Part shown: piece after piece, positions 28,428 to 38,587 of the stretch
How the letters are laid out: the number at the start of each line of letters is the position of its first letter
Position numbering within the stretch: position 1 is the stretch's first letter
Origin: Marinobacterium nitratireducens
GTDB taxonomy: Bacteria > Pseudomonadota > Gammaproteobacteria > Pseudomonadales > Balneatricaceae
NCBI RefSeq assembly: GCF_014645375.1
Contig: NZ_BMLT01000006.1
Coordinates: 62,001-126,000, forward strand
Direction: 5' to 3'
Length of the DNA: 64,000 nucleotides
Position numbers and translations under genes: made by a program
Notes under the pieces: model-generated
Databases searched by the model: none
Told to the model about the DNA's origin: nothing
Seen by the model: only the letters and a program-made list of their open reading frames with translations

Positions 28428-30356
28428 ATGACTGAAGCACTGCAAGTATTGAAATCGACCTTTGGCCTGGAGGCGTTTCGCGCCGGCCAGCAGGAGGCCA
28501 TTGACCGTCTGCTCGCCGGCGAATCGGCGCTGACGGTGTTTCCCACCGGCGGCGGCAAGAGCCTTTGCTACCAGCTGCCGGCGTTACTGATCGACGGGTT
28601 GACGCTGGTGGTGTCGCCGCTGATCGCGCTGATGCAGGATCAGGTCGCGGCGCTGCAGGCCCGGGGCATAGCCGCAGCACGACTCGACTCCAGTCGCAGC
28701 GGCGACGAGGTCCGTGAGATCTACCGGCAGCTGCGCGCCGGCGAACTGCGGCTTTTGTATGTCGCGCCGGAGCGGTTGCAGAATGCGCGCTTCCTGTCGC
28801 TGCTGCAGGGTCTGCAAATCGGTCTGATGGCGGTGGATGAAGCGCACTGCATTTCGGAATGGGGGCACAATTTCCGCCCGGACTACCTGAAGCTGGCACA
28901 GCTGGCCCGGGATATCGGTGTGCAGCGGGTACTGGCGCTCACGGCAACGGCGACGCCATCGGTGGCCGCGGATATCTGTCGTCAGTTCGGCATTCCGCCA
29001 CGCAATCATATCCAGACCGGTTTCTACCGTCCCAACCTCGCGCTGGGCGTCAGCATCTGCCGCGAAGACGACAGGCTGGCGTTATTGTTGCAGCGGCTGG
29101 CAGCCGCACCGGAGGCGGCGACCATCGTCTATGTCACGCTGCAGCAACAGGCAGAACGGCTCGCATCGCAGCTGCAGCAGGCCGGTATCCGGGCGCAGGC
29201 CTATCACGCCGGCATGAAAGCGGAACTGCGCGAGTCGATTCAGAACGCCTTCATGGCTGGTGAAACCAGCACGGTGGTGGCGACCATCGCCTTCGGCATG
29301 GGCATCGACAAGGCCGATATCCGCGCCGTCTACCACTACCATTTGCCCAAATCGCTGGAAAACTACATGCAGGAGATCGGGCGCGCGGGTCGCGACGGCC
29401 AGCCGTCGCGCTGCGAACTGTTCGCCTGTCCGGACGATGTGCGCGTGCTGGAGAACTTCACCTACGGCGACACGCCGGTGCCGGAGCATCTGCAGGGGCT
29501 GGTCGGTCACCTGCTGACGCTGGGCGAGCGCTTCGACATCTCGACCTACGAGCTGTCGAACCGCTTCGATATCCGCCCACTGGTGATCGGCACCGTGCTG
29601 ACCTACCTGGAGCTCGAAGGCGTGATCGCCGGCCTGGGACCTTTCTACAGCACCTATCAGATTCGCTTCGAGGTGCCGGAGGAGGAGATAGTGGCCCGTT
29701 TCGATCCGCGCCGGGCCGACTTTCTGCAGCGCCTGTTCGCCGCCGGCAAGCAGGGGCGCGTCTGGCTGACGCTGGACGTAACCGAGGCCGCCGCGGCGCT
29801 GGACGAGCCGCGCGAGCGGCTGCTCAAGGCGCTGCAGTATCTGGAGCAGGAGGGCTTGATCGGCACCCAGGTCAAGGGCGTGCGCCAGCAGTACCGGCGA
29901 CTGCAGCAGCCGGACCTTAACGAACTCGGTGCCCGCCTCGGGGATCTTTTCGTGCGGCGTGAAGAGCAGAGCCTGGCCCGTCTGCAGCAGGTGCTGGACT
30001 ACGCCGCGGATACCCGCTGTCTGCCGGCGCAGCTGTGCGGTTACTTCGGCGACGAGCTGGCGCAGCCGTGCGGCCAGTGCACCAGTTGTCTCGACCCGTC
30101 GCCGCGCGTGCTGCCAAGACAGGCAGAGTCCCCGCTGACCGAGGTGCAGAAAAAGGCCGTTGCGGCGTTGATCGCGGAAGGCCAGGAAGCCTTGAGGCAT
30201 CCTCGCCAGCTGGCACGCTTTCTCTGCGGCCTGTCGAGTCCGGCGGCCTTCCGTCTGCGCAGGCATGCAGCCTATGGCAGTCTGGCGTCGCAGCCGTTCC
30301 GGCAGGTGCTGGACGAGGCGCAGGCGCAGCTGATGGCGAGCTCTGGTTCCGGCTGA
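28428..30356 (+). CDS. recQ: RecQ-family ATP-dependent DNA helicase
   Basis: This 642-residue helicase has Walker A FPTGGGKSLCYQLPAL near residue 46, the DEAH box in MAVDEAHCISEWGHNFRPDY, TATATPSV, the second RecA lobe with GMGIDKADIRAVYHY and QEIGRAGRDGQPS, and a C-terminal zinc motif (CGYFGDELAQPCGQCTSCLD near 550). No HRDC domain is apparent. I start at ATG 28428 because AGAGGGAG is well spaced; an ATG eight codons earlier is possible. It unwinds DNA 3' to 5' in recombination and fork repair. The 284 bases before it hold no clear promoter match. Confidence 0.88.
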   Translation: MTEALQVLKSTFGLEAFRAGQQEAIDRLLAGESALTVFPTGGGKSLCYQLPALLIDGLTLVVSPLIALMQDQVAALQARGIAAARLDSSRSGDEVREIYRQLRAGELRLLYVAPERLQNARFLSLLQGLQIGLMAVDEAHCISEWGHNFRPDYLKLAQLARDIGVQRVLALTATATPSVAADICRQFGIPPRNHIQTGFYRPNLALGVSICREDDRLALLLQRLAAAPEAATIVYVTLQQQAERLASQLQQAGIRAQAYHAGMKAELRESIQNAFMAGETSTVVATIAFGMGIDKADIRAVYHYHLPKSLENYMQEIGRAGRDGQPSRCELFACPDDVRVLENFTYGDTPVPEHLQGLVGHLLTLGERFDISTYELSNRFDIRPLVIGTVLTYLELEGVIAGLGPFYSTYQIRFEVPEEEIVARFDPRRADFLQRLFAAGKQGRVWLTLDVTEAAAALDEPRERLLKALQYLEQEGLIGTQVKGVRQQYRRLQQPDLNELGARLGDLFVRREEQSLARLQQVLDYAADTRCLPAQLCGYFGDELAQPCGQCTSCLDPSPRVLPRQAESPLTEVQKKAVAALIAEGQEALRHPRQLARFLCGLSSPAAFRLRRHAAYGSLASQPFRQVLDEAQAQLMASSGSG

Positions 30357-30386
30357 TCGGTGCGGTGCGCTGCGCTTACCGGCATC

Positions 30387-30839
30387 CTACGGATGTCGCT
30401 GTCGCTCCACCTGCTGTTCGCGCTTGAGCAGCTCCACCAGGTCCGACAGCTGTTCACTGAGCAGCTCGACGATATCGTCCACCGCCAGGATGCCGGCCAG
30501 TTCGCCGCGCCCGTTGACCACCGGCGCCCGGCGCACGCCCCTGGCGCGCAGCTGCTTGATGGCTTCGTCGACTTCGTCGTTCTCGTTCAGCGTCAGCAGA
30601 TCGTAGGACATGGCGTCGCCCACCGAGAGGGCGTCGGGATCGACGTCCCGCGCCAGCAACTCTATGACGATATCCCGATCGGTGAGAATGCCGACCGGCA
30701 CCCGCGTCGCATCGTCGCTCTGGCGTACCACCACCACATTGCCGACATGGTGCTTACGCATCAGGCGCGCGGCGTCGCTGATGTTTTCCTCCTGGTCGAT
30801 AACGATGACTTCGCGATTGCAGATCTCGCCTACGGACAT
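30387..30839 (-). CDS. CBS-domain pair protein
   Basis: The 150-residue protein consists of two CBS domains: residues 1-65 (VIVIDQEENISDAARLM then VPVGILTDRDIVIEL) and 75-135 (LLTLNENDEVDEAIKQL then LAGILAVDDIVELL). Such stand-alone pairs bind adenine nucleotides or similar ligands as sensors; the partner is unknown. GGGAG precedes the ATG. It converges on recQ. Confidence 0.85.
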   Translation of the reverse strand: MSVGEICNREVIVIDQEENISDAARLMRKHHVGNVVVVRQSDDATRVPVGILTDRDIVIELLARDVDPDALSVGDAMSYDLLTLNENDEVDEAIKQLRARGVRRAPVVNGRGELAGILAVDDIVELLSEQLSDLVELLKREQQVERQRHP

Positions 30840-31004
30840 TGTCGATCTCCCGCAAGTTTCGGCGCACAACCGAGGAGCAATCCGGCTTCGCTGGCGCCCG
30901 GCGACGGAGGACCCTATCCTGATCGGGTCTGTACTCTTGCATGATAGAAGAGTTCGGCTGCATCCGTCGGCGCCGGGAAAACAATGCCCAGGTCCGGGCG
31001 CGGC

Positions 31005-32237
31005 TCAGGCCTCTACCGGAATCGCAAACAGCACGATTGCGCCCATTGCCAGTGCCAGCAGGGTATAGGCAAAGACCCGAAGGTAGCGGCGCCTCCCTGA
31101 GGCTGCGTCCATTGCGAGGCGGGCGGCCTGCAGTGCCTGCAGCAGGTAATAGAAGGCAAAGGCGCGGGAGGCGAGGGCGACGACCTCGAAGATATGGGTG
31201 GACCAGGTCAGCGCCGCGGCCAATAGTGCGATGATCGGGTAGCTGACGCGGGCGGAGAGTCGTTGCCGTGATTCGATCTCGACCACTCCGCCGGCGCCGA
31301 TGGTGTCGGCGATGGCGGCGCTGAACTGGCTCAGGGCAGCCGCCAGTACCAGCATCAGCGGCAGCACCAGGGTGATCTGACCGGAAAGCCCGATAATTGC
31401 CGTTTCGTCCGGCGTCTGGATGGCGAACGGTGCCATCAGCGGCATGGCCAGCGCCACGAAGGCAATGTAAATGACCCCAGCAAGCACCTGGGCCAGCAGC
31501 ATGGAGCGTGCCCGAAGCCTGGCCTTGTAGCGCGAGGCGAGATATTTGGAGGTTTCGAAGCCCTGAACGATCAGCAGCATGCCGCCGAGCTGGCGCAGCA
31601 GTTGCCAGAGATCCCCGGAGGTCTGGGGCAATCCCGAGAGATCGTAGCCGTGGCCGATATCGTGCCAGAGCAGTCCGGCCAGCAGTGCCGCGATAATCGT
31701 CAGCTTGATGGTGACCGAGTATTCTTCCAGTCGCTCGAGGCCTCCGAGGCCGCGGCTCAGTCCGTAGCCTCCAATGAACGCCAGTACCAGCGTTGCCAGC
31801 AGGTCGGCATTGAAGAGGGTATAGGCGCCGACGCCGGTTAGCACGAAGCCGCTTAGCAGACGAATATAGAAGGTGATCGAGATTACGTAGGCGAAGGCGA
31901 GCGCCAGGTCCGACAATCGCTCGAGCGTTGCCGCCAGAGGCGTTTCCTGGGCCATCGCCCCGCGCCCGTCATAACGGATGTTGAAACGGATCGCCGACCC
32001 CAGCCAGAACGACAGCAGGATGATGCCGGAGATGGCGACAACCGATGCGGTACCGGCAATGCCGGCGAGCAGGGGCACCACCACCAGAAAGCCGCTGCCG
32101 ATGATCGAGGCCAGCGGCGTGACGGTGGCGCGCCAGAAGTTGCAGTCGCGCACGTTGCGCCTGAGCATAAGCCCGGAGAGCGTCAATGACAGCCCCAGGA
32201 GCAGACCGTCGAGAAGAGAAAAGTTACCCGTTTCCAT
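31005..32237 (-). CDS. Multi-pass membrane protein, possibly an APC-type transporter
   Basis: The 410-residue product has about eleven membrane helices. Early features GSGFLVVVPLLAGIAGTAS and GFETSKYLASRYKARLRARS (centre) resemble the helix 1 glycine-rich unwound segment and helix 6 region of amino acid-polyamine-organocation transporters, but the match is weak and I do not recognise a named family. ATG 32235-32237 (METGNFSLLDG) has GGAG upstream. It lies 130 bases downstream of the large PBP gene in the same direction. Confidence 0.6.
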   Translation of the reverse strand: METGNFSLLDGLLLGLSLTLSGLMLRRNVRDCNFWRATVTPLASIIGSGFLVVVPLLAGIAGTASVVAISGIILLSFWLGSAIRFNIRYDGRGAMAQETPLAATLERLSDLALAFAYVISITFYIRLLSGFVLTGVGAYTLFNADLLATLVLAFIGGYGLSRGLGGLERLEEYSVTIKLTIIAALLAGLLWHDIGHGYDLSGLPQTSGDLWQLLRQLGGMLLIVQGFETSKYLASRYKARLRARSMLLAQVLAGVIYIAFVALAMPLMAPFAIQTPDETAIIGLSGQITLVLPLMLVLAAALSQFSAAIADTIGAGGVVEIESRQRLSARVSYPIIALLAAALTWSTHIFEVVALASRAFAFYYLLQALQAARLAMDAASGRRRYLRVFAYTLLALAMGAIVLFAIPVEA

Positions 32238-32369
32238 GGCTGGCGCTCCGGTACTGCATTCAACACGAGGTGCGATTATTGATCGTAGCCGGAGGCGGGT
32301 CCATGCCGATGGCGCAAACCTCCGTCGCGCAAGCGTCACAAAGCGGGCGTATGGCCGGTTTTGCAACGG

Positions 32370-35300
32370 TCAGTTGGCGCTGGCCTGTTGCAGCGCCGGC
32401 TCAGGCGCACGGCACTGGGTGCTGGCGCCGGCTTCGAGATAGGGCTTGAGCAGCGGCGCCATGCCCTTGAGCACCTGCACCGGCAGGGACGACGTGAAGG
32501 AGAAGTCGTCGGCGGCTTCGCCCTGTACGAAGGTGGTCAGGGTGCCAAAATGGTCGGGGCCGAGGTAGAACACGAAGGTCGCGGTGCGGTTGACGGCTGT
32601 CGAGCTGACCATATGGCCGAAGCGGTCGAAGCGGTCGATGCGGTTGTCGCCGGTGCCGGTTTTGCCGCCCAGGACCAGCGGATGATCGGGGCTGTCGAAG
32701 CTGCCGTAGAGACGGCGCGCGGTGCCGGAGGAGACCACCTCGGAAAGAGCGCCGCGCAGAGCCTGGGCCACTTCGGCCGGCATCACCCGGACCGCGCTGT
32801 CGGGATTCTGGGCCAGAACGGTCTGGTAAGGCGTGCCGCTGCCGAATGTCATGTCCTGAATGCGCACGGTGGGCAGACGTACGCCGTCGTTGAGAATGAT
32901 GCCCATCAGCTCGGCCAGTGCCGCCGGCCGGTCGCCCGAACTGCCAAGGGCGGTGGCGAGCGATGGCACCAGAAAGCTGAACGGGTAGCCAAGACGCTGC
33001 CAGCGCTCGTGGATATCCAGGAACGCCTCCACTTCCAGCAGTACGCGGATACGGTTGTCGCGGGCGCTCTTGTGGCGGGAGTTGAACAGCCAGCGGTAGA
33101 CCTCCTGGCGCTCCTCCCCGCTGGCCGCGACGGCGTCGGCGAAGCTGGCGACCGGGTGCTCGAGGCGGTAGCGCAGCAGCCACAGTTCGAGCGGGTGGAC
33201 CCGGGCAATGTAGCCCTGGTCGTTAAGATTCCAGCGCCCGGGGCCGTAGTCGTCGTAGAGCTTGGCCAGTTCCTTCTCGTCGAACTGTTCGTCCGGCAGC
33301 TGCTCTTTCATGAACACGTCGAAGTTGACCCGGCGCGCCTCCGGCATCAGGTAGCGGTGCACCGCCGCGAGCCGCACCGGCGTCTGACGCAGGCCCGCGA
33401 GGAAGGTTTCGACCTGCTTCGCCGGCGACTTGCCGTCGTACTTGCGCCAGAAACGCATCAGGAAGACGCGGCCCTCGCGGTCGGCGAAGCGACGCAGATA
33501 CTGCTCGCGCAGCGGGTTGTCGTCGTTCTTCAGCAGCGCGGCCGCGTTTCCCGGGGTCTGATAGGTGCTGTAGCGCACCAGGTCGCGGAACAGCCGGATA
33601 AACGGCAGGTTGATGGAGTGGCGCAGCGCCTCGCGGATGGTCGGTCGGCGCCGGTTGTCGTCGCGATTGAAGTTCTGGAAGGTATGCAGGCCGCCACCGG
33701 TCTGAAAGCGTTCCCAGGGACTGGCGGAATAGCGCCGGTCGAGCGCCGCTTCGAGCATATCGGGAAGGTTCTGGTCGGCGTTGCGGGACAGGTAGTCGAT
33801 AGCCCAGTGGGTAATGTAGTCGTTGGGCATCACCTCCACCTCGCGCAGCGCGGTTGCGGTCATGCCCGAGTAGCGGTCGTGCAGTTCGGCGACCACGGTC
33901 AGGTAGTGCGCCAGCACCCGCAACTTGGCGGTCGAGCCCAGTTCCAGCTTGCTGCCTTCGTTGATATCGAACGGCTGGTTGGTGCTGTCGGTCTGCACCC
34001 GCACCAGATTACCCTGCGGTGAGCGTTCGAACAGCGTCAGGCTGTAGCGCAGCGAGGTGGTGTCGTCGTTGGGGTTCAGCAGGTACTTGCCGTAGAGTCC
34101 GGCCTCGCGGGCGAACTCGGGATCGGCGAGCTTGAGCAGGTATTCGCTGGCCTGGCGTTGCAGCTCGCCGTTGAGGGGGCTGCCGGCTTCCAGATCGAAG
34201 CGGTCCAGCTCGTACAGGGGGGCGCCGAACAGGCTCGAGAGGCGGCCGCGGGCGGCGTTGATGCCCTTGGACGTGTCCACCTGGTGGCGGATCGGCTCGC
34301 GGGACCAGTCGCGAAACCGCACCCGGGTCTGCAGCGCTGCGTCGCGCAGGCGGGCGTCGATCACGCCGGCGTCTGCGAGCAGGCGGATGTGGCTGTCGGC
34401 CAGGGTGTGCAGTTCCTCGCGTCCGGCGTTGAGATAGTAGGACGGACGGCGCTGCGAGATCAGCAGCGACAGCACCTGACGCAGCGCCAGGCCGCGCTCG
34501 AGGGCAGCGGCGTCGCTGTTGTCGGCGAGGGCCCGGTTGACCTGGTCGAAATCGGTGTTGAACCAGACGAACAGCCCGGCTGCCAGACCGTGCACTTCGC
34601 CGTGACCGGGAGCGGCGGACAGAGGCACGCTGTTGAGATAGTCGCGCACCACCCGCCGGCGCCATTCAAGGGTTTCGGGGCCCTGCTGATAGGCGCGCAC
34701 GCTGGCGGACATCATCTGCTTGAGTTTGTCGGCCGCGGAGTAGGTGATGCCGTCGGGGGAGTGGCGGTATTTTTCCAGCTGGGTGGCCAGGGTGCTGCCG
34801 CCGGCGGACTGGCCCTCGATGTCCAGGCGCTTGCCGACCTGCGTCAGCGCCGCCTTGACGAAGCGCGGCCAGTCGACCGCCGGGTTGGACATCGGCTTGT
34901 CGGTATCGAGCAGCTCGCGGTTCTCGATAAACAGCAGGCTTTGCACGATCACCGGAGGGATCGACGCGAAGGTTTCGTAGTTGTGCTTCGGATAGCTGAA
35001 GCTGTAAAGCGTTTCGCCGCGGCAGTCGAACAGCGTCAGGCCGGCGTGGGACTTTTCCGGGTAGGGCGGGTAGAAGCCGCGCTGGCTGTAATCCATCAGC
35101 GCCTCGGAAAAGCGCGATTGCTCCCGGATCTCGAAGTTCTGTTGTTGCGCACGTTCGAGCAGCGCCGGCAGCCGGGCGTAGCCAAGACGAACGTCGAAGG
35201 GACCGAACTGCGGGTAGAGGATGGCGTCGCTCGGTCCCGGCTGTACCGAGTAGCTCAGGTCGGTGGCGTATCGGCTCAGTACCCGGGCCTGGAATTCGGC

Positions 35301-35531
35301 GGTGCGCATCTCGTGGGCGGCCAGCAGTCCAACCAGAGCGCCGATGGTGAGCAGTGGCGACACCCAGAACAGCAAAACGGCGGCCAGACGTCGCCGCGCC
35401 CTGTGTTTGCGGGGCATCTGTGCAGAAGGACGCGAACGGGGCTGCCGCGACGGAGCGGTTTCCCAAGGCCTGCTGCTGTGATTTTCCCCGTCCCGGATCC
35501 GCTGGACCCCGGATTGCCAAAATGCGCCCAT
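32370..35531 (-). CDS. Large class A penicillin-binding protein with divergent transglycosylase
   Basis: The 1053-residue protein has an N-terminal anchor helix (residues 48-70), a GT51-like domain with LLFIENRELL near 200 and GGSTLATQLEK near 246, and a transpeptidase domain with all three catalytic motifs: STAK near 540, SIN near 655 and KTGTG near 962. GT51 is unusual: the canonical Glu-Asp is Glu-Asn, and the second-site motif reads RDYLNS rather than E-(I/L)-YLN. It may make or remodel peptidoglycan, with uncertain polymerase activity. A later ATG at 35415-35417 (MPRKHRARRR) could be the true start. Confidence 0.75.
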   Translation of the reverse strand: MGAFWQSGVQRIRDGENHSSRPWETAPSRQPRSRPSAQMPRKHRARRRLAAVLLFWVSPLLTIGALVGLLAAHEMRTAEFQARVLSRYATDLSYSVQPGPSDAILYPQFGPFDVRLGYARLPALLERAQQQNFEIREQSRFSEALMDYSQRGFYPPYPEKSHAGLTLFDCRGETLYSFSYPKHNYETFASIPPVIVQSLLFIENRELLDTDKPMSNPAVDWPRFVKAALTQVGKRLDIEGQSAGGSTLATQLEKYRHSPDGITYSAADKLKQMMSASVRAYQQGPETLEWRRRVVRDYLNSVPLSAAPGHGEVHGLAAGLFVWFNTDFDQVNRALADNSDAAALERGLALRQVLSLLISQRRPSYYLNAGREELHTLADSHIRLLADAGVIDARLRDAALQTRVRFRDWSREPIRHQVDTSKGINAARGRLSSLFGAPLYELDRFDLEAGSPLNGELQRQASEYLLKLADPEFAREAGLYGKYLLNPNDDTTSLRYSLTLFERSPQGNLVRVQTDSTNQPFDINEGSKLELGSTAKLRVLAHYLTVVAELHDRYSGMTATALREVEVMPNDYITHWAIDYLSRNADQNLPDMLEAALDRRYSASPWERFQTGGGLHTFQNFNRDDNRRRPTIREALRHSINLPFIRLFRDLVRYSTYQTPGNAAALLKNDDNPLREQYLRRFADREGRVFLMRFWRKYDGKSPAKQVETFLAGLRQTPVRLAAVHRYLMPEARRVNFDVFMKEQLPDEQFDEKELAKLYDDYGPGRWNLNDQGYIARVHPLELWLLRYRLEHPVASFADAVAASGEERQEVYRWLFNSRHKSARDNRIRVLLEVEAFLDIHERWQRLGYPFSFLVPSLATALGSSGDRPAALAELMGIILNDGVRLPTVRIQDMTFGSGTPYQTVLAQNPDSAVRVMPAEVAQALRGALSEVVSSGTARRLYGSFDSPDHPLVLGGKTGTGDNRIDRFDRFGHMVSSTAVNRTATFVFYLGPDHFGTLTTFVQGEAADDFSFTSSLPVQVLKGMAPLLKPYLEAGASTQCRAPEPALQQASAN

Positions 35532-35631
35532 TCCTGTGGCCCTGCCAATCGATAGAAGTCGAACATTCGCTCAACGCCAGCCGGGTTCGTCCCTGTCGTT
35601 CAAGTGCGACGAGCAATCGAGTATCAGTATA

Positions 35632-35643
35632 GATGACGTCATC
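35632..35643. promoter_or_regulatory. Perfect 12-base palindrome GATGACGTCATC
   Basis: This palindrome lies 100 bases upstream of the large PBP gene, in the 580-base divergent region shared with the NSS transporter. Its symmetry suggests a dimeric regulator site. Elsewhere in this region TTTTCGAAAA (about 35994-36003) is another small palindrome; I see no gene in 35532-36059. Confidence 0.35.
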
Positions 35644-36059
35644 GAGCTGCCCGCACCCGGGCGCAGCCGCCGGCAGACGGGTGCAGCCGATGCCCTGAAC
35701 CGATATAAAAACAGCGTCCGGTATTCAGTGATGCGCAGACGCGCGCTTTTGTATTGCCGGTGAGCAGATTGTAGGCAGCGTTCATTACTATCAATAGCAG
35801 GCACGGCACTTCGCGCGCCAGTCCCCGGGACGATAAAATTTTGTTCTGTGGACCTGCGCGGGACGCTTATCAATCACAGAATCTGTGGAACCGTTGCCGA
35901 TCGCGCTTCGGCCAAGGCGACAAAACTGCATTATCCCCGCTGTTCGGCGTCGTTAGCGGGTTGTAGCCGGCGGATCATGGTATGCTTGCGGGTTTTCGAA
36001 AATCCGGCTTCGACCGGGCCAATAACAGCAGCAGGATCTGCGGCCACCCGCCGCGGATC

Positions 36060-36090
36060 GGGACGCCGGCACCATCCCGGCCGGCGTCCC
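36060..36090 (+). promoter_or_regulatory. Leader hairpin just upstream of the NSS transporter
   Basis: GGGACGCCGG (36060-36069) and CCGGCGTCCC (36081-36090) form a perfect 10-base-pair stem with an 11-base loop. It ends six bases before the AGGAG of the transporter gene and has no T run, so it may modulate initiation or mRNA stability. Confidence 0.45.
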
Positions 36091-36109
36091 GCAATCAGGA
36101 GATAGATCG

Positions 36110-37507
36110 ATGTCCAGGACCGCTTCAGGTCTCGATGCCGCAGGCGCCGCGACACCGCGCCCCCAGTGGTCGTCCCGGCTGGCGTTTATTCTCGCCGCCA
36201 CAGGCTCCGCCGTCGGCCTCGGCAATATCTGGAAATTCCCCTACATTACCGGCGAAAACGGCGGTGGCGCCTTCGTGCTGGTGTATCTGGCCTGCATCGC
36301 CGTGGTCGGACTGCCGATTCTTGCGGCCGAGGTGCTGTTGGGTCGCCGCGGACGTCACAGTCCGGTGCGCAGTATGGCGCAACTGGCCAAGGCGGACGGG
36401 GCTTCGCCGCGCTGGGGCTGGGTTGCCTGGATGGGGTTTGTCGCGGCCTTCGTGCTGCTGTCTTTCTATTCGGTGGTCGGCGGCTGGTCGCTGGCGTATA
36501 TCGGCCATGCCGTGAGCGGCGACTTCGGCGCGGCCGATGCCGAGGCCATCGGGGCCCTGTTCGGTGGCTTGCTCGGCAGCCCCGGCACGCTGTTGCTGTG
36601 GCATTCGGTCTTCATGCTGATGGTGGTGGCGATCGTCGGCGCCGGCGTCAATGCCGGTATGGAGCGGGCGATCAACCTGCTGATGCCGCTACTGTTCGTG
36701 CTGCTGCTGGTGCTGGTGGGCTACGCCATGGCCCAGGGCGATTTCGCCCGCGGAGTCGACTTCCTGTTCGCCGCCGATTTCAGCAAGCTCTCGACCGAAG
36801 GCGTGCTGACGGCTCTCGGGCACGCCTTCTTCACCCTCAGCACCGGTATCTGCGTGATGATGGCCTACGGTTCCTTCCTGCCGCGCGAGGTCAATATCGC
36901 CCGTACCGTGATAACGATCGGCGTGCTCGATACGCTGGTGGCGCTGCTGGCCGGCCTTGCGATTTTCCCACTGGTTTTCGCCAATGGCCTGGAGCCGGGC
37001 GCGGGGCCCGGACTGCTGTTCGTGACCCTGCCGCTGGCATTCGGCCAGATGACCGGTGGCGTCCTGTTCGGCTCGCTGTTCTTCTTCCTGCTGCTGGTGG
37101 CGGCCATCACCTCGGCGATCTCGATGATCGAACCGGTGGTCGAGTGGCTCGAGGATCGCGGTGTGGCGCGCAAGATCGGTGCGCTGCTGTCAGGCGCGCT
37201 GATCTGGGCGCTGGGCATCTGCACCGTGCTGTCGTTCAACCACTGGGCGGACTTCCATCCCCTGGCCTTTATCGGGCGGTTCGAAGGCAAGACACTGTTC
37301 GATCTGTTCGATTTCCTGGTGTCGAACCTGGCGCTGCCGCTTGGCGGCATGGCGATCGCGCTCTACGCCGGCTGGGTGATGAAGCCGGAGACTCTGCGTG
37401 ATCTGATCGGGCTCGGAGAGGGCCTGGCCTGGGCGCTGTTCCGCTTCGTGCTGCGCTTTCTGAGTCCTGCGGCGGTGCTGGTGGTATTCATCTACAACCT
37501 GGTCTGA
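36110..37507 (+). CDS. Sodium-dependent transporter (NSS/SNF family)
   Basis: The 465-residue protein begins with the family sodium-site helix RLAFILAATGSAVGLGNIWK then FPYITGENGGGAFVLVYL, and has about eleven helices with FFTLSTGICVMMAYGSFLP (helix 6-7 region). NSS proteins co-transport sodium with amino acids or related solutes; the substrate is not evident. AGGAG precedes the ATG. Sodium coupling fits a saline habitat. Confidence 0.9.
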   Translation: MSRTASGLDAAGAATPRPQWSSRLAFILAATGSAVGLGNIWKFPYITGENGGGAFVLVYLACIAVVGLPILAAEVLLGRRGRHSPVRSMAQLAKADGASPRWGWVAWMGFVAAFVLLSFYSVVGGWSLAYIGHAVSGDFGAADAEAIGALFGGLLGSPGTLLLWHSVFMLMVVAIVGAGVNAGMERAINLLMPLLFVLLLVLVGYAMAQGDFARGVDFLFAADFSKLSTEGVLTALGHAFFTLSTGICVMMAYGSFLPREVNIARTVITIGVLDTLVALLAGLAIFPLVFANGLEPGAGPGLLFVTLPLAFGQMTGGVLFGSLFFFLLLVAAITSAISMIEPVVEWLEDRGVARKIGALLSGALIWALGICTVLSFNHWADFHPLAFIGRFEGKTLFDLFDFLVSNLALPLGGMAIALYAGWVMKPETLRDLIGLGEGLAWALFRFVLRFLSPAAVLVVFIYNLV

Positions 37508-37590
37508 GCCCCGCTTCCCGGCGGCTTTTGCGTTGGCGTGAAAGCTGCTAGGGTGACCGGCATCGATTGCTGAAGAGTTTGACAACGCCT

Positions 37591-38550
37591 ATGAGTCGTC
37601 CGCAGGAGTTCGACGTTCCGCAACTGGGCCCGGCCGGGGGCGGTGAGCCGCGACGGCCGGCCGCTCCGGCACGCCGGGGAGACCAGGCGCCGCCGGCCCG
37701 TGGTGGCTACCTGCTGCACAGTCTGGTACTGGTGCTGCTGACCGGCGCGACCAGCGGTCTTGCCTACTGGGGGTACGGTCTGCAGCAGGATCTCAGGCAG
37801 AGTCAGGCGCTGCTCGCCGAGGCCAGCGGCCGCCTGGCCGAGGTGGAACAGTTGCTCGAGGTCACCAGCGACAGTGCGGCCCAGTCGGGCCAGAGCCTGC
37901 GGGGGCGTCTCGAGGCACAGGCCTCGGCCGCCGAGGCCAAATACAGCCACTTCGATTCGGAGATCGCCAAGCTCTGGACCATCGCTTACCAGCGCAACAA
38001 GCCCAAGCTGGAGACGCTGGAGACGCAACTGGCCGAGCAGTCGGCGCGGCTGGAATCTCTGGGCCAGGCGCAGCAGGCGCAGGACAAGGCATTCGCGGCT
38101 CAGTCGCAGCAGCTGGCGCCGCTGCCGTCCCGGGTCCAAGAGCAGTCCCGAACGCTGGCGGCACTCGGCGAGCGCCAGGCCGATATCGACAGCCGCCTGG
38201 CGTCCCTGAGCGGGCTCGAAGCCGGCCAGAGCGAGATTCGCAGCGAGCTGGATCAGACGCTCGACGAGCTGCGGCGTTCGCTGGCGGCACTGGATACCCA
38301 GGTGCGTGTCAGCGAGGAGATGCAGGCGGAGCAGGTGGCCGCGCTGAAGGCGGATCAGCAGGCGGCGCTGGGCCGGCTTGGCGAGCGTCTCGCGGCGCTG
38401 GAGCAGGGGGCCGGAACCGCCGACCTCGGTCGTCGGGTGCGAGTCAACGAGCAGGCTATCCAGGCCATAGACGGCAGTCGCCGCCAGTTCAACCAGAATC
38501 TTTTGCAACTGCGTGCACAGCTCAACGAATTACAACGCCGGATGCAATGA
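37591..38550 (+). CDS. Membrane-anchored coiled-coil protein, function unknown
   Basis: The 319-residue product has a short Pro/Gly/Arg-rich cytoplasmic head, one membrane helix (LLHSLVLVLLTGATSGLAYW near residue 45) and a long periplasmic region of heptad-like Leu/Ala/Glu/Gln repeats with SEIAKLWTIAYQRNKP in the middle. Its shape suggests a structural or scaffold role in the envelope. I choose ATG 37591; a TTG eight codons upstream is in frame. I do not recognise a named family. Confidence 0.7.
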   Translation: MSRPQEFDVPQLGPAGGGEPRRPAAPARRGDQAPPARGGYLLHSLVLVLLTGATSGLAYWGYGLQQDLRQSQALLAEASGRLAEVEQLLEVTSDSAAQSGQSLRGRLEAQASAAEAKYSHFDSEIAKLWTIAYQRNKPKLETLETQLAEQSARLESLGQAQQAQDKAFAAQSQQLAPLPSRVQEQSRTLAALGERQADIDSRLASLSGLEAGQSEIRSELDQTLDELRRSLAALDTQVRVSEEMQAEQVAALKADQQAALGRLGERLAALEQGAGTADLGRRVRVNEQAIQAIDGSRRQFNQNLLQLRAQLNELQRRMQ

Positions 38551-38587
38551 ATGGCGTTTCGCATGGTCTATGCTGTAGCGCACCCGT

